From the NCBI GenBank assembly GCA_001303225.1, contig LJNI01000160.1, positions 1 through 5,267 of the forward strand: a stretch of 5,267 bases of DNA, read 5' to 3'. The notes below the pieces were generated by a model, which did not search any database, had not been told where the DNA came from, and saw only the letters and a list, made by a program, of their open reading frames with translations. Position numbers and translations under genes: made by a program. Positions 1-5,267 of this stretch are shown in pieces (within the stretch, counting starts at the first letter, position 1; every line of letters starts with the position of its first letter). Origin of the DNA: a candidate division TA06 bacterium DG_78. GTDB lineage: Bacteria > Hydrothermota > Tepidihabitantia > SM23-42.

Positions 1-116
1 GATTTGTTGGCGTGAAGACAGATACTGTGACAAATTGGGAGAAGGGGAGGACAATACCTAATAAAAAGCATCAAATGAAACTACAGAAATTCTTAGAAAT
101 TAAGAAATTTAAATGA
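1..116 (+). CDS. XRE-like helix-turn-helix protein, C-terminal end (partial)
   Basis: This is the 3' end of a gene cut by the left edge of the window. The open frame uses codons from position 3 and ends at TGA 114-116, giving 37 residues. The segment VGVKTDTVTNWEKGRTIP matches the second half of an XRE/Cro-type helix-turn-helix: a recognition helix of the form 'gv...Tv.nWEkGr..P', then a short basic tail containing LQKFLEI. In that family this helix contacts operator DNA, and in small proteins of this kind the HTH lies near the C-terminus, as here. The role was probably transcriptional regulation. The target cannot be read from the sequence, although a strong promoter with a dyad lies about 130 bases downstream. 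The 5' part is not visible, so whether this is an intact gene or a remnant cannot be decided. The HTH call rests on a short but characteristic motif. Confidence 0.62.
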   Translation, partial: FVGVKTDTVTNWEKGRTIPNKKHQMKLQKFLEIKKFK

Positions 117-163
117 AAGTCATATTTTATGTTGTTTCTCCATATACTAGTGGTGTATAATAG

Positions 164-185
164 AAGGCAGAAAATCTGCTGCCTT
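164..185 (+). terminator. Terminator-like hairpin after the HTH gene
   Basis: A perfect 7-bp stem (AAGGCAG at 164-170, CTGCCTT at 179-185) encloses an 8-base loop, with a G-T pair possible just outside it (163/186). It lies 48 bases after the stop of the HTH fragment and is followed by a T-rich but interrupted run (TTTCCCATTTATTT). The position fits a Rho-independent terminator for the upstream gene. The U-tract is weak because of the CCC, so termination may be inefficient. Confidence 0.42.
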
Positions 186-246
186 TCCCATTTATTTGCC
201 AAAATGCAAGGTCTTAACAAATACTCCTAAGTCTCATTCTGTACCC

Positions 247-274
247 TTGACATACTTCATATTAGAAATATAAT
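247..274 (+). promoter_or_regulatory. Consensus sigma-70-type promoter
   Basis: TTGACA at 247-252 and TATAAT at 269-274 are both perfect matches to the primary sigma factor consensus, separated by 16 bases. The predicted transcript start is about 281, pointing rightward. The next gene in that direction starts at 627, so this is the best visible promoter for the propeller-protease operon, with a long leader, unless it drives a small RNA or a lost gene in between. A 5-bp dyad (ATATT-AGA-AATAT, 259-271) overlaps the -10 box and could be a repressor site, but it is short and AT-only. Confidence 0.62.
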
Positions 275-307
275 GAATAAGAGAGAGGGAGTTGATAAAA
301 AAATGAA

Positions 308-355
308 AGTGTAAAGGCTATGGAAATTTATTATACTTCTTCTAATCATTACACT
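308..355. repeat. Inverted repeat AGTGTAA / TTACACT in the leader
   Basis: AGTGTAA at 308-314 and its exact reverse complement TTACACT at 349-355 flank a 34-base spacer, shortly after the predicted transcript start. A third related copy, GTGTAAAG, lies at 373-380 and repeats 309-316. The arrangement could be a leader stem or paired half-sites for a regulator. The arms are short enough that chance is a real alternative in AT-rich DNA. Confidence 0.25.
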
Positions 356-459
356 ACTAGACAACACTTTCCGTGTAAAGTAGGGAGGGTAATATAGTTG
401 CAAATAAAAGATGCAAGTTAATCCATGAAGTGCTTTCCATGCGAGAAATCCCAAAGATA

Positions 460-471
460 AAAGGAGGTGAT
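460..471 (+). promoter_or_regulatory. Orphan strong Shine-Dalgarno sequence
   Basis: AAAGGAGGTGAT matches, over 12 bases, the complement of the conserved bacterial 16S rRNA 3' end. No ATG, GTG or TTG lies at a usable distance downstream. At the expected spacing there is ATC (476-478), one base away from ATG. Read from that codon, the frame runs 23 codons to TGA 545-547 and encodes nothing I recognise. It may be the ribosome binding site of a lost small gene, a rare ATC start, or a chance match. Confidence 0.4.
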
Positions 472-615
472 AAAAATCAATCAAAAATCGGATCTGCTGA
501 TTTTCAGGACAAATTTACAACTTAAGATAAAACTATTGAAGGTGTGATTGAGAAAGTATCTGCGATTTATACGGGCTAAACGCTAGCAGGAATGAAAAAA
601 CTATAGTTAGAAAAA

Positions 616-621
616 GGGGAG
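616..621 (+). promoter_or_regulatory. Ribosome binding site of the propeller gene
   Basis: GGGGAG, preceded by an A-rich run, ends 5 bases before the ATG at 627. It is the main reason to prefer that start over the in-frame ATG at 768, which has no comparable purine-rich element in front of it. Confidence 0.6.
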
Positions 622-626
622 ATGCA

Positions 627-1736
627 ATGGCTCAAAAAGCCAAAAGTTTCAAATTTTTACTTCTCAAGGGTCCTTTATTTCTACTATTGGGACTGAAACT
701 GCATAACAAGTATACGCTCGTTTGTAAAAATATTGTGGTGTTAGGACTGGCCGGATTTTTATTGAGAATGCCATTAATTGGCATCGCCATTATAATATTT
801 TTAACTCTCTCAAGTCACAGCTGTAAAGATGATGACGATAATAATAATGGTGTATGGCCTGATACCCTCCCCCGGTATACTCAACATTGTTGGGGACCTA
901 CATGGAGCCCAGATGGACAGACGATCGCATTTGGCTATGTCCCATGGACAAAAATTGATGAAGATAGTTTTGCAGAAATCTGGGATTCGTCAGGGATATT
1001 TTTGATTGATGCTGATGGTAATAACAAAAGACCTTTCTTGCTTGCTGGTATTGCATCCTTTTTTAGTTCTCCTGATTTTAGCCCTGATGGACAATGGTTA
1101 GTATATATCGGTGGTCCTGCTGGAGTGAATAACATTCATAAGGCAAGGATTGATGGTGATAGCATAACCCCGCTCACGAGCAATTACTATTGGAATCGTA
1201 GACCTAAATGGGGGCCAGATGGTAAAAAAATCCTGTTCGGACGAGCACAGGCTCCTGGTGATTCTTGTGGTTTGTGTATTATGAATGCAGATGGTCTCAA
1301 TGCTAAGGTGGTTAATCAAGCGAATTCAGCTGAGTTTGGCGATTTCTTGCCAGACTATAGGATCGCATTCAGAGGTTGGGTTGATGGTGATTATGGTATT
1401 TGGATAACTGATACAATTGGCTTGAACAAAGTTCGAATATTCGATGGTCCTGCCTATCATGGCTTAAGTTGTTCCTCTGATGGTGCCAAAATTCTATTCT
1501 GTATTCATGATGGAGAAAAAATCAGAGATGAAATCTGGATCATGAATGTTGATGGTTCAGATACTAGGCGCTTATGTATTGATGGAATTGATCCATGTTG
1601 GAGCCCGTGTGGCACAAAAATCGTTTATATAAAGTTTAACCTTTGTAAACAAGCTATGACCCATCCGGGTTATGGTGAGCTATGGTTAATGAATGCTGAT
1701 GGATCAAACCAGCATCAGTTGACCTTTATTGATTAA
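627..1736 (+). CDS. Exported TolB/PD40-type six-bladed beta-propeller protein
   Basis: This 369-residue protein has a hydrophobic N-terminus and then a propeller filling residues 91-366. PD40-type strands are clear at W93-SPDG, F151-SPDG, W195-GPDG, S283-SDG and W325-SPCG; the sixth, around 240-250 (FLPDYRIAF), is degenerate. Each is followed by a strand such as IFLIDADG (124-131), LCIMNADG (216-223), IWIMNVDG (303-310) or LWLMNADG (352-359). That makes six blades, as in TolB and the propellers of S9 peptidases. No hydrolase domain follows, so a binding or scaffolding role in the envelope is likely; the ligand is unknown. Residues 49-61 are strongly hydrophobic and lead into SSHSC66 and KDDDDNNN, resembling lipoproteins of Bacteroidota type, but the lipobox is poor (Ser at -3). 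Residues 9-46 are also hydrophobic, so the true start may be Met48 (position 768). It lies 20 bases upstream of the protease gene, in the same operon. The fold is secure; anchoring and function are inferred. Confidence 0.85.
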   Translation: MAQKAKSFKFLLLKGPLFLLLGLKLHNKYTLVCKNIVVLGLAGFLLRMPLIGIAIIIFLTLSSHSCKDDDDNNNGVWPDTLPRYTQHCWGPTWSPDGQTIAFGYVPWTKIDEDSFAEIWDSSGIFLIDADGNNKRPFLLAGIASFFSSPDFSPDGQWLVYIGGPAGVNNIHKARIDGDSITPLTSNYYWNRRPKWGPDGKKILFGRAQAPGDSCGLCIMNADGLNAKVVNQANSAEFGDFLPDYRIAFRGWVDGDYGIWITDTIGLNKVRIFDGPAYHGLSCSSDGAKILFCIHDGEKIRDEIWIMNVDGSDTRRLCIDGIDPCWSPCGTKIVYIKFNLCKQAMTHPGYGELWLMNADGSNQHQLTFID

Positions 1737-1742
1737 AGAAAA

Positions 1743-1749
1743 AAGGAGG
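1743..1749 (+). promoter_or_regulatory. Ribosome binding site of the subtilase gene
   Basis: AAGGAGG ends 7 bases before the ATG at 1757 and lies wholly in the 20-base gap after the propeller gene's TAA (1734-1736). No terminator or promoter fits in this gap, which supports co-transcription. It also fixes the start of the protease, since a signal peptide follows directly. Confidence 0.8.
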
Positions 1750-1756
1750 AGAAATC

Positions 1757-4700
1757 ATGAAGACAATAATCAATTTATTTATTGTAGGATTATTGGTGTA
1801 TATTGTATCTCCAAACATTATCGTTGGTGATACAATTGACGAAGAGGTGCTAGTTCTCTTTAAGCCCGGCACCATTACAATGCCTGAGGGCAAGATAACT
1901 GCATCCCTTGAGGAAATTACTGCCCCACCTGAAGTTCTATCGACATTGTTCGCAATAAATGTTCTAAAAATATCTAAAGGTTTTCCTGAATTTGAACCCA
2001 AGGATACACTTAGAATAAGTCCTGATGGTTGGGTAGCGAGGTTACCGAAATTCTCTAATCTGTATGTACTCAGGTTACTAGATAATACAGATCGACATAA
2101 GGCAATCCTTGAATTAGAAAACTTATTCGATGTCATATATGCTGAGAAAAACCAGCGTGTTCACTTTGAATATGAACCTAATGACACATTGCGCATCTAT
2201 CAATGGCCTATTAGCAGCAATGTTATAGGTGCTTATCGAGCTTTTGATTTTACGCAAGGAAGCAGTTCAACAAGAATTGGAATTATTGATACAGGAGTTG
2301 ATGGTGATCACGAGGATTTACAAGGTAAGGTTTTGGGTGATGCAGGATACTATGACTATCATGGAACTCATGTCGCTGGGATTGCAGGTGCAAAGACTGA
2401 TAATGATACAGGTATTGTCGGCTTAGACTGGAATGCACGGCTTTGGGCAGAAAAAATTTCGGGCATTCTTACGGCATCTCAAGCAGTAATAAATGCAACA
2501 GATAGTGGTTGCCAAATATTAAACAATAGTTGGGGGGTCGACAGTTTTTCTCCGACCCTTGAATCCGCCTTCATCTATTCATATCAGATGGGAACATTGC
2601 CCATTTCATCGATGTCTAATACGAGCCATCCACATTATTATCCTAAACGGTTTGGTCCCTGGATGATGAATGTTGGAGCCACAAAACAGGAGGGCGATGA
2701 ATGGGCTAGTTTCTCAGTAACAGGATATTGGATTGATGTAGCTGCGCCGGGGGACCACATTTATTCAACCAGACCTGATGATGGGTATGACTATGACGCC
2801 GGAACTTCCTTTGCTGCACCTCATGTATCAGGAATCGCTGGGCTTTTGCTCTCGGCAAATCCAAACCTTAAGAACTATGATTTAGAATGGGTTATTAAAC
2901 TCACCACTACAGACAGAGAAGGTCCAGGTTTTGACGACTTAACAGGTTATGGCCGAGTGAATGCCGATACAGCTGTAATGCGAGTAATTCCACCTTATGA
3001 GATTAGCAGAGGTAATGTGTCGATAAATTTATGGGATGAAGGCGCGTACGTTGAATTCTTGAATCAGCCTCTCCCTGATGTTGAAGCTGGTACCTATATT
3101 TGCGATGTTTATAAAGCAGAATGTAATCTTAATTTTTCACCCGCATATGCTGATACACCTTATGGTTGGATAAATTTAACCGGATTCTCTGGTGATGGCG
3201 TGAATTACGCCAATCCCTTTATGGGCCAACAACTAACCCCGTCCTCAGCTATTCTCGTTACCTTTTTCTACTTCATAGACTATAATTTTTACACTCTTGA
3301 ATCGATAGAACGTTGGGCACCAGTAGACACTAATTTTTTATCAGAAGGATTGAGGTATACGATTCTTGGCCGTAGGCCAATAAATACCCCCACAAACTTT
3401 GAAGCAACAGGAGTTTCTCAAAGTAATGATATCAAACTCATGTGGAGCGATCAATCCAGCAATGAATTGAAGTTCATAGTTGAGAGAAGCGTTAATGGTA
3501 ACACTTTTGATGTCTTTGATAGCGTTGGTCAGAACGTTACCCAATACATTGATGACAGTGTAACACAGGGGCAGGAGTATTGGTATCGTGTCCAGGCCTG
3601 GGCACAGGAATTTCATTCGGACCTATCCAGTATTGATTCTGCCATTGCAGGTCTTGCTGCGCCTTCAACTCTCACTGCAAGTGATAGATTCAATCCGAAT
3701 TTTATGTACCTTGAATGGACAGACAACTCATTGATTGAAAGAGGTTTTGTTATTGCCCGAAAAGTCGATGACGAACAATGGAACTACAATTATGATACTG
3801 TCAGAACAGACATCACAAATTATCCTGATACTGTTACATTATGCCATAAATATGTGTACAAAGTCAAAGCCTATGATAATCAGGGGCAAGTTTCGAAATG
3901 GTCAGATAGTGTCACAAAGGTATATGGAGGAGTGGCCCATTCCGATTACCAAAAGATGATCGCGTTCAACAACGGTTCTAAAATTGCACAAGATGGTGAC
4001 AAAATCTATATGACCTATGGTGAAGGTGATTGGTTTTACCGAAAAATTCATATTCTTTCCTCCGCTGATACAGGCAAGAGTTTTACAGAAGAGCGCACAA
4101 TTAGTGGTTTTTACACCTCACAACCAGCCATAGCTATGGATAACAATAGAGCACCATATGTCGTCTGGGGTAAAATCCTCTGGTCTGGTCACGAAGGCAC
4201 TGATGCATGGCAGCGGAGCTACTACGTCACCTATTTGAGAGATAGTGTTTGGCACGAGAGAGAGATATATTGGAGAGAAATAACTGAAGATACCTCTTGG
4301 ATCCCGCAAAAAGATTCCATTGCTCCTCCATCAATAGCGACTAGCCTCGATAGTGGTTATGTGGCTTTTAAGATAAAATCCCCTAGTCCTGTAAGGATAG
4401 TAAGTTTTCTCTTAAGTGATCCGACTAAAAATAAGCGCGACTCCATTGCCAACACAGAGCAAATGATTGAATTGGTTTCAATCGGATATGAAGGTGATAA
4501 ATTTGCAAGAGAGGGTAGGGTAGTGGTAGTAATGCACAATCATTCTCATGATCTTGGGTATTATTACCGTGAACTCGGTTCAGCAACATGGCATAATGTT
4601 CAATTGTCAAATATATATGTATATGGTTCACCAGCACTGCGTACAGATAACAAGGAAGCAGGAGTCGCCTTTGAGGGATACGATGGAACAGCCGAAGAAG

Positions 4701-5267
4701 GAGGAATTCTCTTTATCCCATTCAGTTGGGTAGATACAACTTACACAGTTGGACCTTGTGAATGTGTTACTGATACCAGTGACATCGATATAGACTATGT
4801 TGAAGGATATAGCTATTTGCCTTCCCTTGATGTTGCTACATGGAAGTACAATAATGATATCTGGGGTTCACGGAGGACAAATGGACAGTGGACAATACCA
4901 GTGAACATTTCTGATACACCTGATTCCTCATACTATCCTCAGGGCTTGACATTCGCAGAAAGTGATGGCTATAAGCTTCTTGGTCTCTGGACTGAACACA
5001 TAGGTGAGGACTTTTATTTGATAAGAAATATAAACATGTTACCAGGCATACCTCTTCCTCCGAGTATTATGGTGACAAAGGAGCGCAATGATGCAGTGAT
5101 TGCATGGCCTCCAGTAAGCACTGATACCGATGGCAATCCAATTACTTGTAATCAATATACTACGCATCGTAGTACAAGTTTTGACTTTGTACCTGGATCA
5201 GACAATCTTTTTGCTGAGGGACCTGATACTACAATTCTTGATACTGATGCCCTCCTCGGCACCAATA
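1757..5267 (+). CDS. Secreted multi-domain subtilase (family S8), 3' end outside the window
   Basis: The frame is open for 1,170 codons to the window edge. Residues 1-24 form a signal peptide (MKTIIN, hydrophobic 7-18, possible cleavage after Gly24). Residues about 27-137 resemble a subtilase pro-domain, ending in IYAEKNQRV as such inhibitory domains often do. The catalytic domain spans about 145-411: Asp178 in IIDTGVDGDHEDL, His202 in HGTHVAGIAG, NNSWG at 256-260, oxyanion Asn288, and Ser351 in GTSFAAPHVSG. The protease should therefore be active as a serine endopeptidase outside the inner membrane. Residues 412-542 are a beta-rich domain I cannot name. FN3 domains follow at about 543-633 and 634-726. 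Residues 727-1095 look like a beta-propeller, with an Asp-box at 769-776. A third FN3 domain starts near 1099 and is cut. The missing C-terminus probably holds the rest of it and perhaps a sorting or anchoring domain. Substrate is unknown; the family and triad are secure. Confidence 0.93.
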   Translation, partial: MKTIINLFIVGLLVYIVSPNIIVGDTIDEEVLVLFKPGTITMPEGKITASLEEITAPPEVLSTLFAINVLKISKGFPEFEPKDTLRISPDGWVARLPKFSNLYVLRLLDNTDRHKAILELENLFDVIYAEKNQRVHFEYEPNDTLRIYQWPISSNVIGAYRAFDFTQGSSSTRIGIIDTGVDGDHEDLQGKVLGDAGYYDYHGTHVAGIAGAKTDNDTGIVGLDWNARLWAEKISGILTASQAVINATDSGCQILNNSWGVDSFSPTLESAFIYSYQMGTLPISSMSNTSHPHYYPKRFGPWMMNVGATKQEGDEWASFSVTGYWIDVAAPGDHIYSTRPDDGYDYDAGTSFAAPHVSGIAGLLLSANPNLKNYDLEWVIKLTTTDREGPGFDDLTGYGRVNADTAVMRVIPPYEISRGNVSINLWDEGAYVEFLNQPLPDVEAGTYICDVYKAECNLNFSPAYADTPYGWINLTGFSGDGVNYANPFMGQQLTPSSAILVTFFYFIDYNFYTLESIERWAPVDTNFLSEGLRYTILGRRPINTPTNFEATGVSQSNDIKLMWSDQSSNELKFIVERSVNGNTFDVFDSVGQNVTQYIDDSVTQGQEYWYRVQAWAQEFHSDLSSIDSAIAGLAAPSTLTASDRFNPNFMYLEWTDNSLIERGFVIARKVDDEQWNYNYDTVRTDITNYPDTVTLCHKYVYKVKAYDNQGQVSKWSDSVTKVYGGVAHSDYQKMIAFNNGSKIAQDGDKIYMTYGEGDWFYRKIHILSSADTGKSFTEERTISGFYTSQPAIAMDNNRAPYVVWGKILWSGHEGTDAWQRSYYVTYLRDSVWHEREIYWREITEDTSWIPQKDSIAPPSIATSLDSGYVAFKIKSPSPVRIVSFLLSDPTKNKRDSIANTEQMIELVSIGYEGDKFAREGRVVVVMHNHSHDLGYYYRELGSATWHNVQLSNIYVYGSPALRTDNKEAGVAFEGYDGTAEEGGILFIPFSWVDTTYTVGPCECVTDTSDIDIDYVEGYSYLPSLDVATWKYNNDIWGSRRTNGQWTIPVNISDTPDSSYYPQGLTFAESDGYKLLGLWTEHIGEDFYLIRNINMLPGIPLPPSIMVTKERNDAVIAWPPVSTDTDGNPITCNQYTTHRSTSFDFVPGSDNLFAEGPDTTILDTDALLGTN

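Larger units (their letters stand above)
117..626. other. Intergenic stretch of about 510 bases without a convincing gene
   Basis: No frame on either strand has a recognisable protein. The stretch is more AT-rich than the genes that follow. It contains the hairpin at 164-185, the promoter at 247-274, an inverted repeat at 308-355, a direct repeat of GTGTAAAG at 309-316 and 373-380, an orphan Shine-Dalgarno at 460-471, and the ribosome binding site of the propeller gene at 616-621. A minus-strand frame at 257-484 gives a hydrophobic, aromatic-rich peptide with no motif. A plus-strand frame from about 439 is broken by TAA 523, TAA 577 and TAG 604. If transcription starts at the consensus promoter, positions from about 281 to 626 would be a leader of roughly 345 bases for the downstream operon. 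Confidence 0.6.

Noticed and set aside
132..161. Second promoter candidate, TTGTTT with an 18-base spacer and TATAAT
   Set aside because: The -10 is perfect but the -35 is poor, and the implied start falls inside the terminator-like hairpin at 164-185.
257..484. Minus-strand open frame of 75 codons, hydrophobic and aromatic-rich
   Set aside because: Its composition reflects AT-rich DNA, it has no motif, and it lies across the strong plus-strand promoter and leader elements.
687..716. Possible internal promoter TTGGGA-18-TATACG ahead of Met48
   Set aside because: Only four of six bases match in each box, within coding AT-rich DNA; too weak to report as a feature.
1280..1705. Recurring DNA words of the form ATGAATG-N-TGATGG or close variants
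   Set aside because: They are explained by the repeated M-N-(A/V)-D-G strand of the propeller blades, not by a separate DNA repeat or CRISPR array.
1726..2136. Minus-strand open frame of 136 codons
   Set aside because: It is the antisense of the signal peptide and pro-domain of the subtilase, which has a strong ribosome binding site and a clear family match.
2229..2426. Plus-strand frame of 65 codons overlapping the catalytic domain
   Set aside because: It overlaps the Asp and His motifs of the protease in another frame and has no ribosome binding site or recognisable domain.
3341..3616. Minus-strand frame of 91 codons opposite the first FN3 domain
   Set aside because: Antisense shadow of a well-supported FN3 coding segment, with no motif of its own.
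1..5267. tRNA, rRNA, CRISPR array, insertion sequence or defence system
   Set aside because: No cloverleaf, rRNA segment, spaced direct repeats, transposase motif or known defence domain could be seen on either strand.

Overview
The window is AT-rich bacterial DNA. It carries the tail of a small DNA-binding gene, a roughly 500-base non-coding stretch, and a two-gene operon for exported proteins that runs off the right edge. The export signals (an N-terminal hydrophobic segment followed by Cys-Lys-Asp-rich residues in the first protein, and a classical signal peptide in the second), the PD40-type propeller, and the long subtilisin-like protease with tandem fibronectin type III modules suggest a Gram-negative bacterium of the wider FCB group or a neighbouring candidate phylum such as WOR-3/Stahlbacteria, Cloacimonadota, KSB1 or Zixibacteria. 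This placement is inference from protein style only; there is no rRNA or other marker gene here.

Layout. Positions 1-116 hold the C-terminal 37 codons of an XRE-like helix-turn-helix protein. Positions 117-626 have no convincing gene. They contain a terminator-like hairpin (164-185), a perfect-consensus sigma-70-type promoter (247-274), a 7-bp inverted repeat (308-355), and a near-perfect Shine-Dalgarno sequence (460-471) with no ATG, GTG or TTG start after it. Positions 627-1736 encode a 369-residue exported, probably membrane-anchored or lipid-anchored, six-bladed TolB/PD40-type beta-propeller. After 20 bases with a strong ribosome binding site, positions 1757-5267 encode at least 1,170 residues of a secreted subtilase (peptidase family S8), open to the end of the window. 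I translated this frame line by line and found no stop or frameshift. Its order is signal peptide, pro-domain, catalytic domain with an intact Asp/His/Ser triad, a beta-rich domain I cannot name, two FN3 domains, a beta-propeller-like region with an Asp-box, and the start of a third FN3 domain.

How the genes may work together. The propeller gene and the protease gene are almost certainly co-transcribed. A reasonable guess is a cell-surface pair: an envelope-anchored propeller that could bind a ligand or partner, and a large processed exoprotease or adhesin-like protease. No sequence feature proves that they interact. Nothing resembles a defence system, CRISPR array, tRNA, rRNA or insertion sequence. 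The points most worth a second look are the orphan Shine-Dalgarno and consensus promoter upstream, the uncertain start of the propeller gene, and the unnamed modules of the protease.
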